A program made the translations under genes and the position numbers. This document shows positions 8,150 to 16,900 of a stretch of DNA of 24,234 nucleotides, piece by piece. A model generated the notes under the pieces. It was not told where the DNA came from. It searched no databases and worked only from the letters and a program-made list of their open reading frames with translations. This stretch comes from Thermoflexus sp. (lineage in GTDB: Bacteria; Chloroflexota; Anaerolineae; Thermoflexales; Thermoflexaceae): the NCBI GenBank assembly GCA_017743605.1, contig JAGHYO010000009.1, forward strand, positions 1 to 24,234, written 5' to 3'. The stretch's first letter is position 1. Each line of letters starts with the position of its first letter.

Positions 8150-9532
8150 ATGAAAGGCCGCGTTCGATGGCTACTCGGCGGATTGCTCCTCCTCGCCCTT
8201 GTCGGGGCCGGGGCCTTCCTCACGCAGGCCCGGGGGCGTTCCCCCGTCCTGCCAGAGACCGCTACGATCCAGCGGGGGACCCTCCGGATCACCCTGAGCG
8301 CGGCGGGTAGGATCCGCCCTCGCGCCCAGGCCGTGCTGAACTTCGCCACCGCTGGCACGGTCGCCGAGATCTTTGTCCGGGAAGGCGAGAGGGTGCGCAA
8401 AGGCCAACCTATAGCTCGCCTGGACACCACCGACCTGGAGTTGGCGGTGCGCCAGGCGGAGGTGGTCTATCTCACGCAGCAGGTGGTCTACAGCCAGACC
8501 GTTCAAGGCCCGAAGCCGGAGGATCTGGCCGCGGCCCGCGCGGCGTTGCGCAGCGCCCAGGCCGCCCTCCGAGCTCTGGAACAGGGCCCTGACCCCACGG
8601 ATCTGGAGATCGCCCGGCTGAATTATGAGGTAGCCAAGAATGCCATCTGGCAGGCCCAGCTGACCCGGGATAAAACCGCCGGCTCTCCCTTATCCGTCCC
8701 CATCGACGTCGATTTAGCTCGGGCCCGGGTGGGGCAGGCAGAGCTCCAGGCAGAGATCACCCGCCTGCAATACGAGAAGCTGAAGGCCGGAGCGCGCTCG
8801 GAGCAGCTGGAGGCCGCTCAAGCCCAGGTGGCGCAGGCTCAGGCTAACCTGGCCCGTCTTCGGCCCGACGCCCTCACGGTGGAGCGGACGCGGCTACAGC
8901 TGGAACAGGCCCGCATGCAGCTGGAGCAGGCCCGCCGCCGCCTGGAACAGGCGACCCTGCTGGCTCCCTTCGACGGCACGGTCATTGCGGTGAACATCGA
9001 AATCGGTCAGGTGGTCGGGGCTGGCCTCCCCGGCGGGGCCATCGTCCTGGCTGACTTGAGCGATCTTTATCTGGATCTAACCGTAGACGAGGTCGATGTG
9101 GTGCGCCTGACGGAAGGGATGCCGGTGGAGATCACTCTGGACGCCTTGCCGGGCCGGTCCTTCCGCGGGCGCATCGAGGCCATCGCTTCGGCCGCCACCG
9201 AAGCCGGCGGCGCCGCCACCTACCGGGTCCGCGTGGTGCTGGATGACCGGGATCCGGTTCTGCGCGCCGGCATGAGCGCCAACGTGGAGATCGAAGTGGA
9301 GCGCCGGGAGAGGGTGCTCCTGGTGCCCAACGCAGCCGTTCGGCGAGATCGGGAGACCGGGCGGGCCTTCGTGTATCGGGTGGTCGGCGATCGGGTGGAG
9401 GAGGTGGAGATCCGCCTGGGCGCCCAGGGGGAGACAGAGAGCGAGGTCCTGGAAGGGCTGCGAGAGGGCGATCGCATCGCCGCGGGCGAGGTGCAACCGG
9501 CCTCCTCCTTGCAGATCCTGTTCGGGCGCTAA
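8150..9532 (+). CDS. HlyD/MacA-family periplasmic adaptor (membrane fusion) protein
   Basis: This 460-residue adaptor belongs to an ABC efflux system. Residues 5-25 form an N-terminal membrane anchor with no lipobox cysteine. A barrel-sandwich (lipoyl-like) half follows near residues 60-95 (GTVAEIFVREGERVRKG). A very long Ala/Gln/Leu-rich coiled-coil hairpin, about 95-270, is followed by the second lipoyl half (LLAPFDGTVIAVNIEIGQVV), a beta-barrel domain and a membrane-proximal domain (VLLVPNAAVRRDRETGRAFV). The coiled coil is long for MacA and has an internal insert around KTAGSPLSVPIDVD. The ribosome site GGGAGG lies shortly before the ATG. It probably contacts the two MacB-like permeases encoded immediately downstream. 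If the host is single-membraned it would act as an extracytoplasmic stabiliser rather than as a link to an outer-membrane channel. Confidence 0.9.
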   Translation: MKGRVRWLLGGLLLLALVGAGAFLTQARGRSPVLPETATIQRGTLRITLSAAGRIRPRAQAVLNFATAGTVAEIFVREGERVRKGQPIARLDTTDLELAVRQAEVVYLTQQVVYSQTVQGPKPEDLAAARAALRSAQAALRALEQGPDPTDLEIARLNYEVAKNAIWQAQLTRDKTAGSPLSVPIDVDLARARVGQAELQAEITRLQYEKLKAGARSEQLEAAQAQVAQAQANLARLRPDALTVERTRLQLEQARMQLEQARRRLEQATLLAPFDGTVIAVNIEIGQVVGAGLPGGAIVLADLSDLYLDLTVDEVDVVRLTEGMPVEITLDALPGRSFRGRIEAIASAATEAGGAATYRVRVVLDDRDPVLRAGMSANVEIEVERRERVLLVPNAAVRRDRETGRAFVYRVVGDRVEEVEIRLGAQGETESEVLEGLREGDRIAAGEVQPASSLQILFGR

Positions 9533-9568
9533 TCCGATTCAAGGCCTCATTCGAAAAGGAGCTCCGAA

Positions 9569-10828
9569 ATGCGGACAGCGCTGTGGAGGGAGAACATCCA
9601 GCAGGCTTTCGAGACCCTGGCCGCCAACCGCCTGCGGGCGGCCCTCACCCTGTTGGGCATCCTGATCGGCGTGGCCGCCGTCATCGCCATGGTGGCCATC
9701 GGCCGGGGGGTGCAGAACTATATCAACCTCCAGTTTGCGGCCCTGGGCACCAACCTGATCTTCGTGATCCCGCGGGCGGTTACAGAGGGGCCACCCGGGG
9801 GGGCAGCTCTGCGGGACATCTCCTCCCTTACCATGCGTGACGTATGGGCGATCGAACAGGAGGTGCGCGGTCGAGTCACCGTTGTCGTGCCAGTGGTCCA
9901 GCGCTTTGGGCCTCTGCAGAGCGAGGGCCGGGAGGCGGTAACGGTGATTCTGGGCACCACCCCAGGCTACGCCCCGGCTCGCAACTGGGTCCCCCAGTAC
10001 GGCATGTTTCTCCAGGAGGGCCATCTCCTCAACCGCTCCCGGGTGATCGTGCTGGGCCTCACCCCGGCCCGCCGCCTCTTCCCGGACGACCCCAACCCGG
10101 TCGGGCGGACGGTGCGCATCAATGAGGTCCCCTTCCGGGTGATCGGGGTGATGTCGGACAAAGGCGGCAGCGCCTTCGGGGATTACAACGACCTAGCCCT
10201 CATCCCGATCACAGTGGCCCAGGAGATGCTTTACGACACCCGAGATCCGCGAACCGGGGGGTCGCTAGTCACAGGGATCATGCTTCAGACCGCCCGCCCG
10301 GAATACACGGACGAGGTGGTCCGGCGGATCACGGAGCTCCTGCGGGAGCGACACCGCATCCGCTTCCAGGACGAGGACGACTTCGCCGTACTCACTCAAT
10401 TTGAGCTGGTCTCGATCTTCGGGCAGATCTCCAGCGTGCTCACGGTGTTCCTCGGGGCGCTGGGCGCCATCTCCTTGATCGTGGGTGGGATCGGGATCAT
10501 GAACATCATGCTGGTCTCGGTGACGGAGCGGACGCGGGAAATCGGTCTGCGCAAGGCCGTGGGGGCTCGGCGGTTGGACATCCTGCTCCAGTTCCTCACC
10601 GAGGCCATCCTGATCACCATGCTCGGCGGCGCCCTGGGCACCGGGGCCGGGATCGCCCTGGCCTCGACGATCAACACCCTGAGCGGAGGGGCGGTGCAGG
10701 CGGCAGTGGGCCTGGACACTGTGCTCCTAGCCGTGGGGGTGAGCGCTGCCGTCGGGCTCTTCTTTGGCCTCTACCCGGCCTGGCGCGCCGCCCGGCTTGA
10801 CCCCATCGTCGCCCTGCGCTACGAGTGA
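9569..10828 (+). CDS. MacB/FtsX-type ABC transporter permease (first paralogue)
   Basis: This 419-residue permease has the MacB layout without the ATPase. One membrane helix at about residues 20-42 (LLGILIGVAAVIAMVAIGRG) precedes a large extracytoplasmic MacB-periplasmic core domain, and three C-terminal helices close the FtsX domain. The first of these carries GGIGIMNIMLVSVTERTREIG-like family residues, including the conserved RTREIGLRKAVGA loop that couples to an ATPase. The start follows AAGGAG at 9556-9560 with normal spacing. It sits 36 nt after the adaptor gene and 39 nt before a close paralogue ending in almost the same sequence (the PAWRAARLDPIVALRYE tail). The pair probably forms a heterodimer. 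No ATP-binding subunit is encoded here. Confidence 0.92.
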   Translation: MRTALWRENIQQAFETLAANRLRAALTLLGILIGVAAVIAMVAIGRGVQNYINLQFAALGTNLIFVIPRAVTEGPPGGAALRDISSLTMRDVWAIEQEVRGRVTVVVPVVQRFGPLQSEGREAVTVILGTTPGYAPARNWVPQYGMFLQEGHLLNRSRVIVLGLTPARRLFPDDPNPVGRTVRINEVPFRVIGVMSDKGGSAFGDYNDLALIPITVAQEMLYDTRDPRTGGSLVTGIMLQTARPEYTDEVVRRITELLRERHRIRFQDEDDFAVLTQFELVSIFGQISSVLTVFLGALGAISLIVGGIGIMNIMLVSVTERTREIGLRKAVGARRLDILLQFLTEAILITMLGGALGTGAGIALASTINTLSGGAVQAAVGLDTVLLAVGVSAAVGLFFGLYPAWRAARLDPIVALRYE

Positions 10829-10867
10829 ACGGATGAGCGACCGCATCGTTGAGGAGGAACGGAACCC

Positions 10868-12133
10868 ATGATCGTGCAATTCCAGGAGAACCTGTGGACG
10901 GCCCTTCAGAGCCTGAGGGCCAACAAGCTGCGCACGGCCCTCAGCCTGCTGGGCATCCTGATCGGGGTCGGCGCCGTCGTGGCCTTGCTCGCCGCCGGCC
11001 AGGGCGTCCAGGACTACATCCAGCGCCAAGTGGAGGCGATTGGGCCCAACGTGCTGTTCGTCTTCCCCGGAGGGTTCTCCCAGGACGGCTTCGCCCGGGC
11101 CGCTGCCCAGCAGTCTGGCCTGACGCGACCCGCCCTGACGCTGGGGGATGCCCGGGCGCTGCAGGATCCCAGCCGCGCACCGGACATCGTCCTGGTGGCC
11201 CCGGTGGCATCCCAGACGCTCCCGGTGGCCTCCACGAGGAAGCGAACGGTCACCGCTGTGCGCGGGGTGACGCCAGAGTATCTCATCGCCCGGAACTGGG
11301 TGGTGACGCGGGGCCGGTCCCTCGCCCCAGAGGACGAGCGGACCGCCGCCCGAGTGGCGCTCCTGGGGGTGGACACTGCCCAAAGCCTGTTTGGGGAAGC
11401 GGATCCCATCGGGCAGCTGATCCGCGTCCGAGACGTCCCCTTCCGGGTCATCGGGATCCTAAGCCGCAAAGGGGGCACCTCCTCCGGGAATGAGGACGAG
11501 GTGATCCTCATCCCCTTGAGCGCCATGCATCAGTATCTCTACTCGGCGCGGGGGCGCGGCGGGGAGCCCGGCCTCTCACTCATCGTGCTGGTCGCCCGCT
11601 CCCCGGACCGCATCCGGGGGGCGCAGGAGCAGGCCACAGCCATCTTGCGGGAGCGCCACGGCATCCGCTTCCGGAAGGAAGAAGATTTCACCGTGGTCTC
11701 CCAGGAGGAGATCCTGAGCCTTTTCGGCAACCTCACCACCATCCTCACCGCTTTCCTCTCTACCATAGCCGGGATCTCCCTGCTGGTGGGAGGAATCGGC
11801 GTCATGAACATCACCCTGGTTTCCGTGCGGGAGCGGACACGGGAGATCGGCTTGCGCAAGGCCGTGGGGGCCCGGCGGCAAGACATCCTGCTCCAGTTCC
11901 TGACGGAGACATTGCTCTTGGCCCTCATCGGAGGGCTCTTGGGGGTGCTTCTGGGGATCGTGCTGGCTTTCTTCATCTCCACACTGGCCGGAGGGGCGTT
12001 CCGAGCCATCGTGACCCCTGGGGCGATCCTGCTGGCAGTGGGAATCAGCTCTGCAGTGGGCCTGGCGGCCGGCGTCTACCCAGCCTGGCGCGCCGCTCGG
12101 CTCGACCCCATCGTCGCCCTGCGCTACGAGTGA
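10868..12133 (+). CDS. MacB/FtsX-type ABC transporter permease (second paralogue)
   Basis: This 421-residue paralogue of the preceding gene has the same order: N-terminal helix (LLGILIGVGAVVALLAAG), MacB-type extracytoplasmic domain, and three C-terminal helices with the RTREIGLRKAVGARRQDILL coupling loop and the PAWRAARLDPIVALRYE end. GAGGAGG lies about 10 nt before the ATG. The two genes clearly arose by tandem duplication, since their 3' ends are almost identical even at the DNA level, while the extracytoplasmic parts differ. They probably form the two halves of one exporter. A strong hairpin just downstream ends the operon. Confidence 0.92.
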   Translation: MIVQFQENLWTALQSLRANKLRTALSLLGILIGVGAVVALLAAGQGVQDYIQRQVEAIGPNVLFVFPGGFSQDGFARAAAQQSGLTRPALTLGDARALQDPSRAPDIVLVAPVASQTLPVASTRKRTVTAVRGVTPEYLIARNWVVTRGRSLAPEDERTAARVALLGVDTAQSLFGEADPIGQLIRVRDVPFRVIGILSRKGGTSSGNEDEVILIPLSAMHQYLYSARGRGGEPGLSLIVLVARSPDRIRGAQEQATAILRERHGIRFRKEEDFTVVSQEEILSLFGNLTTILTAFLSTIAGISLLVGGIGVMNITLVSVRERTREIGLRKAVGARRQDILLQFLTETLLLALIGGLLGVLLGIVLAFFISTLAGGAFRAIVTPGAILLAVGISSAVGLAAGVYPAWRAARLDPIVALRYE

Positions 12134-12147
12134 GTGAGGAAAATCCA

Positions 12148-12178
12148 GGGTCGGGGAGCCCCCCGATCTCCCCGACCC
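12148..12178. terminator. Bidirectional terminator hairpin between convergent genes
   Basis: GGGTCGGGGAG (12148-12158) pairs perfectly over 11 bp with CTCCCCGACCC (12168-12178) across a 9-nt loop. It lies between the permease stop at 12133 and the thioredoxin stop at 12194. The minus-strand side is followed by TGGATTTTCC, so it fits the thioredoxin transcript best, but the stem can serve both directions. Confidence 0.7.
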
Positions 12179-12193
12179 CTCGTTGGGATCCCC

Positions 12194-12538
12194 TCACCGC
12201 TGCGGGGCCGACTGGAGGTGGGGGAGGATCTGCCCAAGCAGGCGCTCCCGAGGCTGGTAGCCGACGATGCGAGCCACCTCCCGCCCATCCTTGAACAGAA
12301 TGAGGGTGGGGATCCCCATCACCCCATAGCGCGTGGCCAGCTCGGGGTAATCGTCCACGTTTAACTTGCCCACCTTCAGGACATGAGGGTATTCCCGAGC
12401 GATCTGGGCTACGATGGGCTCCATGGCCTTGCACGGCCCGCACCACTCGGCCCAGAAATCCACCAGCACCGGCTTGTCAGACTTCAAGACCTCCTGTTCA
12501 AAATTCTGTGTCGTGATCGTCACCCCATGCTCGCCCAT
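12194..12538 (-). CDS. trxA: Thioredoxin
   Basis: This 114-residue cytosolic dithiol-disulfide oxidoreductase has the classic WCGPC active site (C33, C36) within VLVDFWAEWCGPC, the buried Asp of LVDFWA, the cis-proline of GIPT (P77), and the closing FKDG and G-Y segments. Its length is typical of thioredoxin 1. GAGGGG lies about 8 nt upstream of the ATG at 12536-12538. It is convergent with the efflux operon and follows the CDGSH gene on the same strand after a 168-bp gap. I could not pick out a clear promoter in that gap, so it may be read from the CDGSH promoter or from its own. The specific electron donor and targets cannot be told. Confidence 0.95.
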   Translation of the reverse strand: MGEHGVTITTQNFEQEVLKSDKPVLVDFWAEWCGPCKAMEPIVAQIAREYPHVLKVGKLNVDDYPELATRYGVMGIPTLILFKDGREVARIVGYQPRERLLGQILPHLQSAPQR

Positions 12539-12706
12539 CGGTCGTTCCCCTCTTCAAGGGTGTATGCCACGGACACATCAGGGCCCCGCGGGAACACTCG
12601 ATTGTGCCCCCTCATCATCGAAACGGCACCGCGCCCCTGCGGACCGGGTGCAGAAGCGGGGCCCGCAAGGGCTTAAGGCAATGATTGGGAGGACACCAGG
12701 GAACGC

Positions 12707-12910
12707 TCAGGCCAGACCCTGCTGAGGAGATGGCTCCTCCTGCAGCACGATCACAATGGCCGGGCCCCGCCCAGGGACCTCCCGGTGGGAACCGTCGCAG
12801 AACGGGAAATTGCGAGACTCAAAGCACCGGCACAGAGTGACCCGCTCGCCAGGCTGGAGACGCACTGTCGTCCGTGGATGATCTCCCCAAGCAGTCTCAT
12901 GTTCGGCCAT
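12707..12910 (-). CDS. CDGSH-type iron-sulfur protein
   Basis: This 67-residue protein consists of a single CDGSH domain, known in other organisms to bind a redox-active and labile [2Fe-2S] cluster through three Cys and one His. The ligand pattern is complete: C27, C29, S32, P36, then C38-D-G-S-H42. GGAGGG lies about 8 nt before the ATG, and a good minus-strand promoter lies at 12961-12989. There is no membrane anchor, unlike mitoNEET, which agrees with the short bacterial single-domain type. The thioredoxin gene follows on the same strand, which hints at a shared redox or iron-sulfur role, but that is only context. Confidence 0.9.
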   Translation of the reverse strand: MAEHETAWGDHPRTTVRLQPGERVTLCRCFESRNFPFCDGSHREVPGRGPAIVIVLQEEPSPQQGLA

Positions 12911-12960
12911 GGCAAATCCCTCCGGAGCACATGGATGGAATCCATCTGATGGACGTACTG

Positions 12961-12989
12961 AGTGTATGCGCAGGGCGGGAGAGCGTCAA
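12961..12989 (-). promoter_or_regulatory. Sigma-70-type promoter of the CDGSH gene
   Basis: Read on the minus strand, TTGACG (12984-12989) and TACACT (12961-12966) are separated by exactly 17 nt. The predicted start near 12954 gives a leader of about 45 nt. A GATGG/CCATC inverted repeat at 12931-12943 falls in that leader. Confidence 0.6.
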
Positions 12990-13010
12990 AAACTCAAGCC
13001 AACGGACACC

Positions 13011-13508
13011 CTACTCTATGGGATCCAGCGGAGGAGCGACGAAGGACCTCTCGAAAGGTTCACGCCACCGATCCGGAGCCGCAGAGCGAATCCGGTTCCC
13101 ACTGGGCAGCGGGCGGCACTGTCGGAGCGGGTTCCGGACTGTCCATGGGCGTCCAGGATCGCTAACCAGATGGTTTCTCCGCATCTCCGCGATCACCCTG
13201 CGCGCGCTCCGCACCAGCGGGCCTACCCCGACGCGCAGGGCCTCCGCCGTGCCGTCCGTCCGCGTCCCCATGATCAGCACCCGCCCGTCCGGATAGAGGT
13301 CGTTCCACATCGGCTTGCGGATCGCAACCACCCGCAGGGCGATCCTGTGGGTCTCGATGACCTCTACCATCTCCCCCTTCATCGTCTTGACCGTCGGCGC
13401 CTTCTTCGCCGGGTCCATCTTCGCAAAGGCATGGGCCGCGTCGCGATCCTCCCGGACCTCCAGGAGGGCCTGCCCCAGCAGGACGATCAGGATCCCCTGA
13501 TCGATCAT
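13011..13508 (-). CDS. Hypothetical protein, possibly truncated at its C-terminus
   Basis: I do not recognise this 165-residue frame. From the ATG at 13506-13508 (GGGAG 7 nt upstream) through about residue 110, codon third positions are strongly G/C and the protein looks genuine. It has a hydrophobic start (GILIVLLGQALLEV), a basic and acidic middle, and a segment containing WNDLYPDGRVLIMGTRTDGT. After about residue 112 (near 13175) third-position GC falls and the sequence becomes Arg/Pro/Ser-rich. This suggests that the original end was lost or that a frameshift occurred. The stop at 13011 lies just upstream of the CDGSH promoter. No signal peptide or catalytic motif is evident. Confidence 0.5.
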   Translation of the reverse strand: MIDQGILIVLLGQALLEVREDRDAAHAFAKMDPAKKAPTVKTMKGEMVEVIETHRIALRVVAIRKPMWNDLYPDGRVLIMGTRTDGTAEALRVGVGPLVRSARRVIAEMRRNHLVSDPGRPWTVRNPLRQCRPLPSGNRIRSAAPDRWREPFERSFVAPPLDPIE

Positions 13509-13557
13509 CTCCTTTCTCCCGCAGCCACCGGATGTGAACGAAGAGAGTCTCCGGCTT

Positions 13558-13770
13558 TCACCTGTATTTGGCCCCATAGATCTGGGTGAGCAATATCTCC
13601 GCAGGCAACACCCAGTTGTGCGCGAGGGCCAGCGCGTAAGGGCGGTCGAACCCCATAGGAGATAGGGCGACGGGTCGGACAACCACAGCGACCGTGCGGC
13701 CTGCCTAATCAAGGATCAGGTCTCCCACGACCAGCCGGCCCGGCAGCGGAGGGGAAACCGACGCCCCCCC
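13558..13770 (-). pseudogene. Possible decayed coding remnant with an in-frame stop
   Basis: On the minus strand a frame reading PLPGRLVVGDLILD meets TAG at 13705-13707. It then continues for 48 codons (including RTVAVVVRPVALSPMGFDRP and LALAHNWVLPAEILL) to TGA at 13558-13560. GC-rich third positions and an ordinary amino acid mix suggest former coding. It is unrecognised and lies about 50 nt upstream of the gene starting at 13508, perhaps its old operon partner. The rest of 13509-13945 holds only the gltB regulatory region. Confidence 0.3.
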
Positions 13771-13836
13771 CGCACCCGGCGCAGGGCCGCTCCAGGGGCT
13801 GCCCGCGGAAAGAGCCCACAAATGGCTTGTTCAGAG

Positions 13837-13858
13837 GGCCCAAAATGGCCCAATTGGG
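13837..13858. repeat. Palindrome and repeated GGCCCAA upstream of the gltB promoter
   Basis: GGCCCAA occurs twice, at 13837-13843 and 13847-13853. The second copy is part of the perfect palindrome CCCAATTGGG (13849-13858). It ends 2 nt before the predicted -35 box, the right place for an activator or repressor site, but the binding protein is unknown. Confidence 0.35.
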
Positions 13859-13860
13859 GG

Positions 13861-13889
13861 ATGACAACCCTCCCACACTCCGTGAAAAT
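13861..13889 (+). promoter_or_regulatory. Putative promoter of glutamate synthase
   Basis: ATGACA (13861-13866) and GAAAAT (13884-13889) are separated by 17 nt, matching 9 of the 12 consensus positions. The start would be near 13896, giving a leader of about 77 nt to the ATG at 13973. Confidence 0.4.
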
Positions 13890-13972
13890 GTTCATTAACC
13901 CCGGGGGACTGCCCAAAGGCGGGAAGGATCCCTCGTGGGAACATTATGCCGGACGCGGCCAGGAGGCATCTG

Positions 13973-16900
13973 ATGGAGGGACTCCACCGACAGGAGCGTG
14001 ACGCGTGTGGGATCGGGCTGCTCGCTCGTCCCGGAGGCCCGGCGGATCATGAGCTGCTCGTAATGGCCCTTGAGGCCCTGGACCGAATGGCCCATCGCGG
14101 GGCCACCGCGGACGACGGGCGGACCGGCGATGGGGCGGGGGTGCTGACCGCCCTCCCCCGCTGTCTGTTCTTACGTTTCTTGGAAACCCTGGGCCTGGGC
14201 GTTGCTCCCGAACGTCTGGCCGCAGTGATGCTGTTCCTGCCTGCGGATCCCTCCGCTCAAGAGAAGGCGTGCGCGCTCCTAAGGGACGCTTTCCAGACGC
14301 AGGGATTCTCCCTCCTGGCCTGGCGCCCCGTGCCGATCCGCGCGGAGCTCCTCGGCCCCCGAGCTCGGGCCACGTGCCCGGCCATCGTTCAGGCCTTGCT
14401 GGCGGACGAACGGGGCGACGCCCCCGAGGGGATCGACCGCCGGTTGTATCGCGCCCGCCGCCGGAGCGAACAGGAGGCGGCTGCCGAAGGGCTCTCCCTC
14501 TACGTCGCCTCCGCTTCCTGCCGGACCATCGTTTATAAAGCCCTGGTCCTCTCCCGGGATCTGCCGCGTTTCTATCCAGACCTGGAGGACCCGTCTTTCG
14601 AGACAGACTTCGTGATCTTCCATCAGCGTTTCAGCACCAACACCCTACCAGCCTGGACCCGGGCTCAGCCCTTCCGCACCCTCTGCCACAACGGAGAGAT
14701 TAACACCCTCCAGGGGAACATCCACGGGATGCGCGCCCGAGAGGCCCTGCTGGCCTCCCCGCTTTGGGGGGATTCCATTGAGGACCTGCGGCCGATCATC
14801 GACCCCGAGGGCTCGGACTCCGCCATGCTGGACAACGTGGTGGAGTTCCTGGTCCAATCCGGATATGACATCCGCCACGCCCTGCGCATGCTGATCCCGG
14901 AGGCCTGGGAGAAATCTCTCGAGCTAGACGAGGCGACGCGAGGATTCTACGCTTACCACCAGGGCCTGATGGAGCCCTGGGATGGCCCCGCCGCGGTGCT
15001 GTTCACCGACGGTCGCTTCGTGGGCGCGGTGCTGGACCGCAACGGCCTGCGCCCCCTGCGGACGCTGCAGACGGTGGATGGCCTACTCTACTGCGGCTCG
15101 GAGATCGGGGCCCTGGAGATCCCTCCAGAGCGAATCCGGCGGCTGGACCGCCTGGGGCCGGGCCAGATGTGGGCAGCGGACCTGCGCACCGGTCGGGTGC
15201 AGGATCCCATCACCCTGCGGGCCGAGCTGGCCGCCCGGCGCCCCTACGCGGAGTGGGTGCGCCGCCATCGGGTGCGCCTGCCCGAGGCCCCAACAAGCCT
15301 CCCCCCCTCCGCTCCAGGGGTCCTCCTCCGGCGACAGATTGCCTTCGGTTACACCGCGGAGGAGCTGGCCCTCCTGCTTCGCCCCATGGCATGGACCGGC
15401 CAGGAGCCCATCGGTTCTATGGGCGATGACACGCCGCTGGCCATGCTCTCCGGATGGCCCCGTTCCCTTTACTATTTCTTCAAGCAGCGCTTCGCCCAAG
15501 TAACGAACCCGCCTATCGATCCCCTGCGGGAGACCCGGGTGATGTCCCTGATCGTGCTGCTGGGCGCTCGGGGCAACCTGCTGGACCCGGACGAGGAAGC
15601 AGCCCACCTCGTGGAGCTCCCGGGGCCGATCCTCGCCCCGGCTCAGGTCGCCGCCCTGCGGTCCCTGCCGGACCCGCGTTTCCGCGCTGTCGTGCTCCCG
15701 ATGGTATGGCCGGTCGCCGCTGGGCCGGCCGGGCTGCGGCAGGCTCTGGAAGGCCTCTGCCAAGCCGCCGAGCGGGCCATCCGGGAGGGATGCGCTCTGC
15801 TGATCCTGAGCGATGAAGCGGTCGACGCCGCCCACGCCCCCATCCCGGCCCTGCTGGCCGTCGGCGCCCTGCACCACCACCTGATCCGGACCGGGCAGCG
15901 GACCCGGGCGAGCCTCATCGTGGTCTCTGGGGAGCCCCGGGAGGTCCACCACTTCGCCTGTCTGATCGGGTATGGCGCCTCAGCGGTCTGCCCCTACCTG
16001 GCCTTTGAGACCGTCGCTGCCTTGGCGGCCCGGGAAGGCGAAGGGGGGCGCGCTGGGAGCCCAGAGGAAGCGATCCGGCGTTACATCCAGGCCGTGGAGA
16101 AGGGCCTGCTCAAAGTGATGGCCCGCATGGGGATCTCCACCCTGGACGCCTATACCGGGGCCCAGATCTTCGAGATCATCGGCCTGCGGCGGGAACTGGT
16201 GGAATGGGCCTTCACGGGCACCCCGGCGGTCTGCGGTCCGGTCGGCCTGGAGGAGATCGCGCGACGCGTGGAGGTATGGCACCAGGCGGCCTTCGCCTCG
16301 GAACACCCACAGCTGCCCTCCCCAGGGTTCTACAAGCATCGGATGCGCGGGGAGTTCCACGCCCTGAACCCGGAGGCTGTCCGGGACCTTCAGGAGGCCG
16401 TTCGGACCCCCGATGCTCTGGGAGCGGGTTTCCCCGATGCCTACCGCCGCTATCAGGCGTTCGCGGCCCATGCCCATCGGGAGTCGGTAGATCTACGGGA
16501 TCAGCTGCGATGGGAGAGCGACCACCCGCCGATCCCGCTGGACCGGGTGGAGCCGGAGGAGGCGATCCTCCGCCGCTTCTCCACAGCGGCGATGTCCCAC
16601 GGCGCCCTCTCCTCGGAGGCCCACGAGACCCTGGCCATTGCTATGAACCGCTTGGGACTGCGCTCCAACAGCGGGGAGGGCGGCGAGGATCCTGCCCGTT
16701 ATGAGACCGAGCGCAACAGCCGGGCCAAGCAGGTGGCCTCGGCCCGCTTCGGTGTCACGCCGTATTACCTGATCTCCACCGAGGAGCTCCAGATCAAGAT
16801 GGCCCAGGGCTCAAAGCCTGGCGAGGGCGGTCACCTGCCGGCCAACAAGGTGACGGCGGAGATCGCCCGGCTGCGCTTCGCTCAACCCGGCATCGACCTG

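Noticed and set aside
12874..13589. Plus-strand frames of 140 and 226 codons
   Set aside because: They run through the CDGSH promoter and antisense to the frame at 13011-13508, with no family resemblance.
13716..13916. 66-codon minus-strand frame upstream of gltB
   Set aside because: It overlaps the gltB promoter and palindrome and has an Arg-rich product without coding-like structure.
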